Shown one piece after another: positions 35,885 to 48,068 of a stretch of DNA of 64,000 nucleotides. The DNA is taken from positions 12,463,027 to 12,527,026 of the forward strand of contig JAMXBB010000009.1 in assembly GCA_024138015.1 (NCBI GenBank), in the 5' to 3' direction. The number at the start of each line of letters is the position of its first letter. The first letter of the stretch is position 1. The translations under genes were made by a program, and so were the position numbers. Source of the stretch: Lumnitzera littorea (taxonomy: Eukaryota; Streptophyta; Magnoliopsida; Myrtales; Combretaceae). The notes under the pieces are model-generated. The model was not told where the DNA came from. It ran no database searches and saw only the letters and a list, made by a program, of their open reading frames with translations.

Positions 35885-37356
35885 CGGTCTTAGGTTTATT
35901 TCATGATAGATACAATCACTTAGCATTACTCGAAATCATATACAAACACTCTCAATCACTCTCTCTCTCTAGAACTCTTTCTCTCCAAGCTTCCCTACCG
36001 AAAGCCACTACTACGACTAGCTTCGTAGTAGTTCAAAACCCCAACCCTAGCTACCTATTGGAACTTAGCAAATACTACCCAAGCACTGCATTAACCACCA
36101 CAGGCTATCACAACCAAACACTATGGCGTCATGTCTACCCCCCTAACCTCAATCAGAAACCCATGAAAATCACTTTTCCCACTTTGTTTGATGGCTAAAT
36201 CGAGCTGGAACACCCCCTCCAAGCGACCACCTTCTTCTTCTCCTAAGTGACTTGATTCGACCTACTGGAGCTCTAAGATCCGACCCGAACACCAAACTCG
36301 ACCCGTACATCCAAGTCATTCCTAGTTCGACCCTCATTTGCTATTTGGTTTAGTTATGTTGTTGTTCATTTTCTGATTTTTTTTTTCTATTTATTTTATG
36401 TAATTGTGAATGTAAATGTAAATAAAAAAAAAAAAGAGAAAAAGGGAAAAAGTAAAAGAAAAAAGGAAGAAAAGAAAAACAAAAAGAAAAAAGAAAAGAG
36501 TAGTCTATTTTTTATTTATTTATTTACTTATTTTTTAGTTTAATAAATAAAATAGAATAAGTAATAAATAAATAAGATAATATAATAAAAATAAAAAATA
36601 AATAAAGAAATAGGTTAGTGAATAAAAAATGTTTTGACACTTAGAAAAATTAGGTTTTCAAAAAATAAATAAAAATAAATAGACCCCTTCCAAATTAGGA
36701 TTCTATTTTGAATTTCCAAAAATAAACTCCGATCAGGATTTTTTAGAATAATTTCCTTAAATAAACTTAAAACGAGTGAGAATGTAAATCTGATCTTTTT
36801 TTAAGGTTAAAATAAATTAAACCGCTAATATTTTCAGAAAAGAACTACACAGGTCTAATCTTAAATAGCAGGTACGTAAGCACCTACGAGATGATGATAA
36901 AAAATGAAAAACCTATTTTTCTATTCGTAGTTTAGATTACTTAAATTATTCGATTCACCAATAATTGAGTTTCACTTTATAGAATAGTCTTTTGAAATGT
37001 GATTTTTAAGACTAAGATTAAAATTGGAAAGTTGATAGTACTCATAAGGGTTTAAAAATTAGTCTCTAGATCCAAATATTTGGTTTTCAAAAACCATTTT
37101 ATGAAATTAGTTTTATCATTAAACTCGTAGCTAAGCTATAATAAATCCACCGAATTGGTTATAATTTAACTCTTTTTTTCAACTCTAGTCGGGTGGCAAC
37201 TCCAAAGCATTTTCAAGATATAAAAAATCAGTTTTCTTTAAACCCTATTCTAAGGTTAGTATTAAACGAGTAAGGTTTAATACCGATCAGTTTAAAGAAG
37301 AATTAATTTACAAAATTGGGAAAGAAAAAAAAAAAGAAACTAGGCTCGACACATGT

Positions 37357-38286
37357 AAGACATCAAAGTCCATATAAATAATTTAATATAATTTTGCATT
37401 AGTTAATTTCACAATTTCAATAAATGAACTAATGAAAGTGCAATTATAGTAATTTGATGGATATCTCTATAAAACATATATTAAGTTCAATTTGAATATG
37501 AAAGATGTCACCTAGCATAACTTTCCATATCAAGGCTTCAAAAAGAATTTCTCATTTTGAAAAATTGATGGTACTTGAAAATTTTCAATTTTTTTTAGAA
37601 CTAGAGGTTTTTGTAGGGTTGCTGTCATTGGAAAAGAGAATTTTCAAGTGAGAATATATAGCTTAGATTTGGATTTTTTTAAGTTATTAGTTCTTAAAGT
37701 TTCAATTATTAATTTTATAACTTCATGTAAAATACTTTAGAAAATTGATTTCCATAGAGATTTGATATTTGTTTATATTAAATCAAGGATCAAAGGAGGA
37801 AATAGAGTACTTATACCCAACATCAGTTGGTTCACCAAGGTTTAAGTTTAATTAATACACAGGTGCAACTTTACTTGATTAAGTATTGATTTAGTCCATA
37901 TAATTATCTTGATCAAATATTTATAGTATAATCATAGCTCAAATATTTTGAATCAAGACACTATTTAATAGTCTTATAATATAGTTGTAGTATTTTTTGT
38001 TAATTATGACATATTCAGCATTTAGCATTGTAATTATGTTAATGGGTTCATCTCCCCTCTATCTTGTTTAATTCCAAGACATAAAAAGTTCACACTAAGC
38101 ATATGATCTTTCTAAAAAATGTTCCTCAATTACTACCCAGTAAAAAAAAAAAAGGAAAATAAAGAAGATATACCTTTTATTTAAATTGACTTCAAAATTT
38201 TCTAATAATGCAAATTATTTTCTTTATCATTGTTTGACCTTGAACTCCCAAAAAAAAAGAAAAATAAAAAGAAAATCTTGAGGTGT
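37357..38286. other. Intergenic DNA between two LTR insertions
   Basis: AT-rich, with short poly-A runs. Nothing recognisable. Confidence 0.5.
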
Positions 38287-38291
38287 CTTAA

Positions 38292-41200
38292 TGTTATGGC
38301 CCAAGGAGGCTAGTCATGGCAGTTGCTATATACTGTACAAAGGACTATAGATTGATTTTCCTTTCAGTCGATAACCTTTCATGTGATATACAAGGCTAGT
38401 ACTATAACTAACAACCTATATTTAAGTAGGTGTAAGTAATATCATTGCATTATAATAATAACAAAATTATTGAAATATAAATGACACATATATATAGATA
38501 TTTATAGATAAGAAGTCGGTAATATCTTGTATTACAAACTAGTAAAATTTCATTACATATTAAAGTTTAAAATCTAAATATAATAACATAAGTCCACTCT
38601 TATCATTAATCTTACTCTCACATTAACCCATTGAGGTACTACTAACCTTGGGCATCCGGTAGCTTAACTCCACGAATAAATCAGTCTGCGAAAGCAAACT
38701 ATGAGAGTATAAGTTAACTAGCTTAGTAGGACATTTTCCTCAACCATACAACAAACAAGTTATACAATAATTTAATTCAATAAAATGAATGTATGAACAA
38801 TTAGTATGCTATACAAATACATATAGGTAATTAGGTATAGCATGCAACTCAAATTTAACGCCCTCTGAAGTTAGGATTGAAGATACATCAGCATCAATCA
38901 GATCTAGGTATCATACTAGAACTTACATACTAACAAAACTCGACGTTTCGTATTCAAAATATAATGGTATATCCATTTCCAGTTTTAATCAAAATCCAAT
39001 TTTACGTATAATTGTGAGTAAGTTTACGCAACCCTCACTCACTCCTAAATGAAAGCCTTAGACTCGACCCTTAACCGAGCAATTTGTGCTTCCAACACTT
39101 AGTGTTCCTGCAAGCCAAAGTAAGGTCATATTATATGTGTATACCGTACAGAATACTATAATCATAATAATCAATCTACGTATGGCCTCTCGCTACCTCC
39201 TTATGATGTGATGTCCGAAATTAGTTTTGCAATGCATGATTATTCGTGTTTCGATTTAGTTCTTTCAAGTCGGATAATATTAAGTCCTTTTACTTAGTGA
39301 TCAATAAAGTTACAAACAAATCGATACCTATCAAATTTACTATATAACAAACAGTACATTATTATACTTTAAAATAAATTCATTATTAACAAACAGTATC
39401 ATACACAAGTATAACCTAGCTCTATATAACATTTAATTATTAATAACAATTTATATTCACTATTTACATACATAAGTAAGTATGGAATGATTAGGAATAC
39501 TCACTCGGCCATACTAGAAGTCAAGGATCGTAATAGTTGGATAATAAGTCAGTATCAATGTCGTGATTATTTGACAATAGGGAATACAAAAAGTAATAAG
39601 TTGGGGAATTTAATAACTAAGCTAGTATTGTAATTTGTATTGTTTACTTAATTTAGATATTGGTTTATATGAAATTATTGATTCGAGCTTTTTATCTAAT
39701 CACGTATAATTTTTTTATTTAGCTCGAATTTTTATGAATTTATAGTCTATTTCGATCGTTTTTTAACGTACTTTCTCATAGTAGGGTCCATTTTAGATAT
39801 TGAAACCCGCAGTTTTGATTATAATATAAAAATATCACAAATTTCATCATTTTGACTTAAATAATTATAAAATAACAATTAAATATTTTCTTAATATAAT
39901 TATGATTTAATAATTATTTGAGTTGTATATTTTTTTAATTTTCTTATTTTAGTTCTATTTTACTATAATTACTCATTTTAACCTATCTTTGAGGTTTAAG
40001 ATTTATTAATTCGATATTTCAACTTTATCATTTTTCTAATTAATTAATTATTTATTATTATTATTATTAATTACAAAAATTACTTAATTTATTCTTAAGT
40101 GGTGACGTGGTAGCATATGGAAGTGCTATGTGTCCTTTTTTAATTTTCCCCACATTTTCTATTATTTTCCTATTTCTTTGTATTTTAAGGTATATTATAT
40201 ATTAATACTTATTACTATACTTTATTAAATTTTCTAAATTAATTATTTATTATACTATCTCCTAAGGTTATGGTACACTTATATATATATTTATATACAA
40301 AAATACAAAATACAAATAATAATATACATAAATATATATATCTAAACATCACATCCAGCAACTTACATACATATATATATAGAAATTTTTTTTATAAAAT
40401 GAAAATACTAAGTATATATATACATATATATACCTACTATATGCATACATACATATATCATAAAAATTAAAATACCAAGTACATATATATATATATGTAC
40501 ATATTCACACATCCATATAAACATAAATACATAATTAAATAAATACCAAATATACACATATGTACATAAATACAGAAATACATAATACATGTATATATAT
40601 CATATACATATACTTACATTTATACATCATATACTACATATAAATACTAGGTCCATACATATATATATACCTATTTATGCATACATATTATATCCTAAAA
40701 AAAATATTATGTACATATACATATAGATATAAATAGTCACGTATACATATTCATACATACCTAAATAATATATACATAGTATATATATTATATACGCATA
40801 CATGTACATACTATATAATAAATATACTATGTATAATATACATATACTTTCACACATACATGCATGTAAATAATTAAAATAAATATTCAATATACATATA
40901 CATGTTATAGAATATATATATATATATATGTGCAAATATAAATAAATAACTTACCTAATTTCTTTAGATAATTGAATAATAAAAATCCCCTTATTTTCTT
41001 GTTGTTGTTCTTGTTCTTCTTCTTCTCAATGTTTGCTAAGTTTGTGTGTGGGTTAAAATTTTTTTTTTTTAGTTTCTGTTTTTCTCTTTTTGCTTTGGTT
41101 CCAAGTTCCAGATGAAAAACAAATAGCAACATGTAGATTAAAAAAAAAAGGAAAGGAAGGAAATAAAATCTTGCCTAATCTCTTTATTAATTAAGATAAG

Positions 41201-41833
41201 ACATTTGCTTTATTACATTGCCATTTCCTTCATAAATCATTGGCACTTGTACATGAAAAAATAACACATGGGCTACTATATTTTATAGCTTAAAATCACA
41301 TGGTAGCAAGGAAAATAGGAAGAATAAAAAGAAAAAGAAAAGAAAAGGGAAGAAAAATAAAAATAAAAATATTTAATTTTTTCCAAACATAAAAATCATA
41401 TAATTAATAGTTATAAATTAATTTTGAGATTTTATGAAAATTCATTAATTTAATTAATACTTGTTACGTTTATAATATTTACAATTTATTTCAACATTTT
41501 CATTAGGGTTTAAAAGCGATTACACAATTTAGTCAATAATTGCAATTGACTATAGTTATATCACTTTTAAGCTATATTTATTCATTTTATAAGTTTAATG
41601 TTATAGTCTTTGGGTTTTCGTCAACTTCGAGTTTTATTTTGAGTATTTACACATATATCAATTCTAAGGTTTTTTGTATGCGATTTAAGGTTTGATCAAA
41701 TTTCCAAGGTTTTTATTACCAATATTATATTTGGTTTCACAATTTAATAAAATTTTTATTTTACCTACCTTTGTCGATACATGATATTATCTAGAGTACT
41801 CGGGCTTGTACTACTGACTTTATAAGGTTTACA
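38292..41833 (-). repeat. 3' LTR of B1 (3542 bp)
   Basis: Runs from TGTTATGGCCC to AAGGTTTACA and matches 48069-51620 closely, including the AT microsatellite tract. The frames at 40270-40935 and 40905-41132 fall in the simple-repeat part and are not genes. Confidence 0.9.
40270..40935. repeat. AT / TACA-rich microsatellite tract in B1 3' LTR
   Basis: Simple repeat of TATA, TACA and ACATAT words, equivalent to 50050-50720 in the other LTR. Confidence 0.8.
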
Positions 41834-41848
41834 TTCTTCCCCTCTTCA
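41834..41848 (-). promoter_or_regulatory. Polypurine tract of B1
   Basis: The minus strand reads AAGAGGGGAAGAA next to the 3' LTR, as in A1. Confidence 0.65.
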
Positions 41849-41849
41849 A

Positions 41850-43200
41850 ATAAGTTTTGTCCTCAAAACTTAAGAAACATACCTGGTTCTTTGAATAAGT
41901 GCGGATATCGATGCTTTACTTCATCTTTCGCTTCTCAAGTTGTTGACTCTCATTCGTAATTTCTCCATAACACCTTAACATAACAGATCTTACTCCTCAA
42001 CTACTGTACTTTACTATTCGTGATTTTCACTAGGTGCTCCTCTTATGTTAAATTTTCTCGCAATCTTATCAATTCCAACTCAACAATATGGTCAGGATTG
42101 GGAACATGCTTTCTTAAAATTGACACATGAAAGACGTTATGGATTCTCGATAAATTAGGTGGTAAGGCCAATCGATAAGCTAGGTTCCCAACTCATTCCA
42201 AGATTTGAAATGGACTTATATGTCTTGAACTTAGTTTACCTTAAGCTTTCGCACGATGAATACTCTTCATCAGTTTCACTCTAAGGCACACATGATCTCC
42301 CACTTGGAATTCTAATTCCTTTCTCTTCAAATTGGCCCAACTCTTCTATTTATCTTAGGATTCCTTCATTTTATACTTAATAACCATGATTTTGTCAGTT
42401 GTTTCCTGAATCAGCTCCAATCCTATTGCAGCTTTCTCTATATCATCCTAAAATAGTGAAGATTGACACCTTCTCTCATACAAAGCCTCATAAGGTGGCA
42501 TCTGTATAGTTGAATGATAACTATTATTATAAGTAAACTCGATCAAAGGCAAATGAGCATCCCAACTTCCCTTAAATTCTATGGTACATGCCCTCAGCAT
42601 ATCCTTTAAAGTCTGTATAGTCCTTTTGGGTTGCCTATCAGTTTGAGGATGATATGTTGTACTAAACTGCAGCTTTGTTCCCATCACTTTCTATAAACTT
42701 CCCCAAAACTTCAACACAAATCTAGGGTCTTTATGCGATACGATCCCTACTGAAACACCATGTAGTCTCACTATCTCCTTTATGTATATTTTGGCCAATT
42801 TCTTTAAAGAAAAATTCTTATTAATTGGAAAAAAGTAAGTTGACTCAATGAGTTAATCAACAATTACTTAAATCACATCAAAACTAGCAGTTGTTCTTAG
42901 CAGTCTACTTATGAAATCCATAGATATCTAATCCCATTTCCATTTTGAAACAGATAGTGGTTGTAGTAGTCCTCTTGGTCATTGATGTTTAACTTTCACT
43001 CTCTGATAAGTTTCACATCTGAGCATGAAATTGGCAACATCTTGTTTCATCCCATTCCACCATAAATTCTTTTTCAAGTCTTAGTACATCTTCGTTCCTC
43101 CTAGATATACAATATAGCCTGAATAATGAGCTTCACTTAGAATCTCTTCTTAGAGATCTTCATTATCAAGTATACACAATATGTTGTTCATGTGAAGTGT
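41850..43200 (-). pseudogene. Integrase with chromodomain-type C-terminus (B1), broken
   Basis: The open part 42448-42687 contains FSTTYHPQTDRQPKRTIQ, in which the catalytic Glu (usual DGQSERT) is Lys. The second catalytic Asp (usual SDRD) is His in VSHKDPRF (about 42735). The first Asp is present in ISMDFIS. The C-terminal part shows RLALPPNLSRIHNVFHVSIL and VKVLWRN, then RYPHLF, the plant chromovirus integrase tail. Two of three catalytic residues are lost and several stops occur. Confidence 0.85.
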
Positions 43201-43439
43201 TCCATGCTTGTCTACTTGGAAATCAATGTATTTTCTACTTACCACTTCTTCTTTAATTCAGTTCAATATAGCATTACTTTGTTGTGCATTTTGAATCCTT
43301 TGCATCAAGGTTGGCTCCATCACCAAATTCAATAACTCAACACCTTCTTCATACCATGTAAACTCCAAATTCAATCTTTCAAATTCCTTAATTAGCTCTC
43401 TTTAATTAGTCAGAAGAGATGTGACTTCCACATAGTTCT

Positions 43440-43992
43440 TTTTGCTTAAGGCATTAACAACCTCATTTACTCTGCTAAGACAATAGTTAATCCCTAAATC
43501 ATAGTCTTTAATCAACTTAAACCATCTTTTTTGCCTCATATTTAATTCTTATTGAGTAAATAAATACTTAAGACTCTTATGATTGGTGAAAATTTCACAT
43601 CGCTATCCATATAAATAGTGTCACCACAACTTGAAAGCAAACACTACAATCGCAAGTTCCAAATCATGAGTTAGATAATTTTGCTCGTGTGGTCTCAATT
43701 GCCTGGAAGCATATGCAATCACCTTTCCACTTTGCATAAGTACACATCCCAATCCATTTTTAGAAGCATCATCATATACAGTGAAAGACTCTTCATTATT
43801 CGATAATACAAGAATCAGGGTAGACACTAACCTCTTATTTAAGTCTTGAAAACTCTTTTCTTGCTTATCTCCCCATTCAAATTTTACATTCTTTTGTGTC
43901 AACTGAGTGAGTGATCTTGAAATCTTTGAGAAGTCCTTAACAAACTTCCTATAATACCCAGCTAACCCAAGAAAGCTTCGAATCTCAATCAC
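43440..43992 (-). pseudogene. RNase H with RT connection (B1), mostly open
   Basis: The frame 43621-43992 is open for 123 codons: IEIRSFLGLAGYYRKFVKDF (end of RT), LILVLSNNEESFTVYDDASK, then GCVLMQSGKVIAYASRQL and NYLTHDLELAIVVFAFKLW. The usual catalytic YSDAS reads YDDAS. It continues, with stops, to about 43440. Confidence 0.85.
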
Positions 43993-44860
43993 CGTTTCTA
44001 GTCTTTTCCAATCTACTATGGCCTTAATCTTTTATGGATCAACATATATACCATCTCTAGTTATTATATATCTAAGAAAAGATATTTTCTTCAACCAGAA
44101 ATCATACTTAGATAATTTAGTGTATAACTTATGTTCACGCAATGTCTACAACATCGTTCTTAAATATTCCTCATGCTATTCAGGTGTAGTAAAATATACT
44201 AAAATATCATCAATGATACAATTATCCACTTATCTAGTAAATTTCTAAATACACGATTCATTAGATCCATAAATGCTATAGGAGCATTTGTCAAACCAAA
44301 AGGCATCACAAGAAATTCATAATGGCCATACAGTGTCTGAAATGCTATCTTCGGAATATCTTCCAACTTAATTCTTTACTGATGATAGCCTAACCTCAAG
44401 TTAATCCTAAAAAAGATGCTTGCACCCTACAGTTAGTCAAGCAAATCATCAATTTACAGAAGTGGATACTTATTGTTGATGGCCACTTTATTTAGCTCTC
44501 TATATTCGATACAAAGTCTAAGTGTTCTATCCTTCTTCTTGACAAAGAGAACTGGTGCTCCCCCTAGTGAGACACTTAGCCTTATGAATCCTTGATCCAA
44601 TAATTCTTATAATTGCTTTTTCAACCCTAGTAACTCAATTGGTGTCATCCAATAAGGAGCTTTAGACATCGATTCAGTTCTCGGAATCAAGTCAATAACA
44701 AAGTCAGTTTCTCTTTTTAGTGGTAACCTAGGTAACTCATTCAGGAACACATCAAGAAACTCATTCGATACTCAAATTTCTTCTATGTTTGACTTCTTGG
44801 AATTGGTTTCTAGAGCATTCAACCAACTAACATCCATTGTCAACTCCAGAGCGCTTAGCT
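43993..44860 (-). pseudogene. Reverse transcriptase (B1), frameshifted
   Basis: MPFGLTNAPIAFMDLMNRVF is followed by the active-site region IIDDILVY, which requires a one-base frameshift near 44210 relative to the upstream part. Further upstream, the fingers region (about 44450-44700) is recognisable with stops. The frame at 44018-44248 on the + strand is a shadow. Confidence 0.8.
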
Positions 44861-44972
44861 CTTGTACTCCTACTGCTGCAGAATTCCCTTAGAATATAGC
44901 TTTAGCCCCTTCTGATGGTTCAAATATCACCTGCTTTTCTTTGTAGTCAATAGTAGCTTTTACATTCGCCAT

Positions 44973-45215
44973 CTAATTCATTCTTAATATGGTGTCATAC
45001 TTATCCATATCCAAAATGATCATGTCCACTTTACTATCGAAGTCTTGAATCTTCAAAGGACACCCTTTAACCATTTCTCTTATAATTACCATGCTTCCTA
45101 TAGGAGTTCTTACTCCCAAACTCAAGCCACTAGCAATTGTAGTTAAACCCATTTGCTTCGCCACTTTTGGAGCTATGAAAGAATGTGTAGCTCCCGTATC
45201 AAACAAAGTGTAGAC
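44973..45215 (-). pseudogene. Protease (B1)
   Basis: Open for 77 codons with MFDTGATHSFIAPKVAKQMG at its start, an intact Asp-Thr-Gly active-site loop. It continues to VDMIILDMDKYDTILRMN, the conserved end of the fold, where the usual GMDWL is degraded. The domain itself is nearly complete, but it is not linked in frame to gag or RT. Confidence 0.85.
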
Positions 45216-45639
45216 TAAATGTCCAACTATGTCGATATTCCCTGAATCATAAGATTCTTAAGTTCTATTCTCATGTTATAGCTTCATAAGTTTTCATTTA
45301 CAAGTTCTATTTACTTACTACTTCTTAACGCTTTATATACTACTCAAGATAGCCAAAGTAATTTAACAGTGAGAATTAGGATACATACCTACTATAAGCT
45401 CGTAGTCCACAAATTCATCAATCCCTTTATGTACTTCCGAGTCTTCTTCTACATAATCTTTATAACTACAATTACCCTCTAAGTTGTATACTTTAATGGC
45501 ATTCACTGCATCTAGACGTACATTTCCTATGTTTGATCCTTTAATTGCTCTTCCAATAACAGGGCATCCAACAGCTGGAGATAGCTTGGTAACTTAAGCA
45601 TTTACAATTGTGCATTGGGGACAAGTGGTAGAATAGTGT

Positions 45640-46640
45640 CTAACTTTATTGTAGATGAAGTTACTGCATTTCTCTTAAGACAATTGATTACCCGATGTGA
45701 GCTTTCACTACAATAAAAGCACTTCCCTTATAACTAGGGACAATCTCTAAGATAACAAGTCCCTTTGCACTTCCAACACTTTGGTGGTCCACCAGTCTTT
45801 CTTTAGAACACTACTAATGGTCTCACAAATTTCCTCATCTTGTTACTACTACTACCACTACCACTAAGTCCCCTAAAAGGTCTTCCTAAATACACTCATT
45901 TTGCGCATTCTAATATCTTCACTCTACCTCTTTGCAATGTCCAAAACTTGTGCTTTTTCCACCATATAAGCAAAATTCCTCAACTCGAATTCCATAATTC
46001 TTCTTTTCATGTCGAGATCAAATCCTCCAAAAAAGATCTGCATCTTCAATCTATTACTCGTCTGATATTCAAGTGGAGTAAACTGTAACAACCTGTTAAA
46101 CTTTGCCTCATATTACTCTATAGTACATGTCCCTTTCGTGATATCCAGCAAATCTTCACTGTACTTCAATCTTAAGCTTCCAGGAAAATAATACTCTAGG
46201 AATTCATATAAAAAATCTTCCTAAGTTATTGGCCCTCTCAAATTCCTCTGTTTTAATTCCTACCAAGTATATACTTTCATTTGTCATATCGGATAAACTC
46301 TAGCAAGAGATTATGCTACTGCTTAAGATCAATAGATGCTTGAGGCATAATTCCTATTGGTACAGTTGGTGGTGGTGGAGGTAAAGGTGGCAGTAGTAAA
46401 GGAATCTCTAGATTTCCCACAAGAAGCGGTGTTCGGATAAGTTGCATAGGCTCCTGAGTCAAATATGTCCTCAGTAACTCATTCTACGCATAGATAGCAG
46501 CAAGAATTTCATTCATCCTATTTAGAGGCCTTCCGAGTTGTCTTTCCTGGGTAAGTGGAGCTTAATCATCTTGTTGTCTTCTTTTGCACCTACCTTGACT
46601 GAGAAATTCATTTCCAATTTTCAATTGTTCAATTATAATA
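45640..46640 (-). pseudogene. Gag with zinc knuckles (B1), broken
   Basis: From the N-terminus: a proline-rich stretch (LLLPPLPPPPPTVP, near 46380), then the retrotransposon-gag domain (EYYFPGSLRLKYSEDLLDI, then EAKFNRLLQFTPLEY, then IFFGGFDLDMKRRIMEFEL), and two zinc knuckles near 45670-45760. The second knuckle, CFYCSESSHRVINC, is a complete CX2CX4HX4C. The first, CWKCKGTCYLRDC, has lost its His. Frameshifts and stops break the frame. The + frame at 45840-46088 is a shadow. Confidence 0.8.
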
Positions 46641-47160
46641 GTCAACTTTCTTCAAAATAGTTGTAGAACTACAAGTACAAAATGAAGACAACATATACAC
46701 AGTACTCAATAACAATTATAATAAAGGTTGCAATCTTTCATTTTCAATCAATATAGTGAGGTTACATTTGTCTAGTGGTCACTTCTCACGAGTGAATCTC
46801 TACTGACGACTATACAAACCAAGTCAACATACAAAGTTTTCAAAATACAAAGGAGCTTCTTACAATACATAAATCCTCATAGTACATAAAGTTCTCAAGT
46901 ACATCAAAACTCTCAAATACAATATAACCTCACTACATGAAAACTTTCAAAATACAAAATGATCACTCATGATCCTAATATATACAACAAAAGGAGAATG
47001 TATGGTTACTTTGATACTAGCAGCCACTATAAAAATACAAACTCTCAAACAAACATCCTTACATCCATCAAGGGCGGGTAGAAGGTCCTACAATTATATC
47101 AACTATATACTTATATCCTATAATAGAAAAAGTATAGCCAAATTGGAATAGATATCGGAA
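46641..47160 (-). other. Spacer between extra ORF and gag of B1
   Basis: About 500 bp with no coding pattern on the minus strand. The frame at 46969-47151 on the + strand has no support. Confidence 0.45.
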
Positions 47161-47920
47161 TCTTCACTAGGTGCCTATTGGGCCTACTCTCTCGGTAGCA
47201 AAAAATCCAATAGGTCTAAGGTAATAGTAAGTACATCAAAAGGATTACCACCTAATAATACTATTGGTAGAAGTCTAGGGTCTACCTGGTAGTACTCAAA
47301 CTCACCTACCAAGGGTATTAACTATAGAGGCTCATCCGGTATAATAGGAGCATCCAACTGCACTCCTAGTCCATCTAATCTTATCCCCTACTAAGGTCTA
47401 AAGAACTCAATCTCTTGAGTATGGCAGCACTACTACTCCATAGTAACCCAAAAGTCAGCTATGGCTCTAACCTGATCTTGAGCAGTAACAAAACATGACC
47501 TATACGATAGTCTACAGCTAAGGCTACTTTATGTCCAACAATCCTGCTATGTCTAAATGATACTAGTAGTAGGAGGGAATTAACACTGACTAGAAATACT
47601 AACTTGTAAGTAAGATCGATGCTCTCTTCAGACTCTAGATAATAAATCATCTCCTCATCAGTAGGTAGCCTACCTACTGCATAAAATACCCAGTAGATCC
47701 TCCTCTCAATCTAATAAGTACTCAGTCCCATATTTCATACGAATAGTACCTCACTAATAATATGGGATTAGCTCATCAACACTAAATCCTCGCATGCAAT
47801 CTTAAGACGACGTCTAAAGTCTTGTAAACTCTCCCCCTCTTGAAGACAGAGTAGGGAGAAAGTAGTCCGTAGCTCTAACTTTAACCTTTGAATCAACAAG
47901 GCATATGATTACTTTTATAA
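47161..47920 (-). pseudogene. Extra ORF upstream of gag (B1)
   Basis: Minus-strand translation gives long reading stretches broken by a few stops and one or two frame changes. They include LQEGESLQDFRRRLKIACED (near 47840), the open segment 47459-47650 with GRLPTDEEMIYYLESEESID just upstream of and into it, and a hydrophobic acidic part with GEFEYYQVDPRLLPIVLLGG and DVLTITLDLLDFLL near 47200-47320. It lies in the same place as the extra ORF of A1. No known domain is recognised, and the similarity to the A1 protein is weak at best. Confidence 0.45.
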
Positions 47921-48047
47921 TTACTTTATTATAACTTTTAGTATATAAGTTAAAGCTTAAACACCTAGCCTAGTTTTACTCCTCTCAACTTTACCAAGTA
48001 AATTATCCTAATATCTAGGGTCAAGTTTTATTTATTCTAGTTTTAGT
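47921..48047 (-). other. Leader of B1
   Basis: Short untranslated stretch between the primer site and the extra reading frame. Confidence 0.5.
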
Positions 48048-48062
48048 CATGTTTTGATATCA
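48048..48062 (-). promoter_or_regulatory. Primer-binding site of B1, mutated
   Basis: The minus strand reads TGATATCAAAACATG. It differs from the initiator-Met primer-site sequence TGGTATCAGAGCATG by three G-to-A changes and lies 6 bases from the 5' LTR. Confidence 0.7.
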
Positions 48063-48068
48063 CCTAAC

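Larger units (their letters stand above)
34962..37351 (+). mobile_element. Solo LTR of Tat/Ogre-like family C, copy 2
   Basis: Flanked by CATGT on both sides (34957-34961 and 37352-37356). It begins TACAGACACTC (TG changed to TA) and ends GGCTCGACA, matching in reverse complement the ends of copies 1 and 3 (GTCTACA/GTTTACA and TGTTGAAC/TGTCAACA). Length is 2390 bp. It carries the tRNA-like block (35238-35325) and a TATA box TATAAATAG at 35876-35884, which define + as the sense strand. No primer site or internal region follows, so it is a solo LTR. Confidence 0.85.

Noticed and set aside
40270..41132. Four open frames with Tyr/Ile/Lys-rich products
   Set aside because: Simple-repeat and poly-A/T artefacts within the B1 3' LTR.
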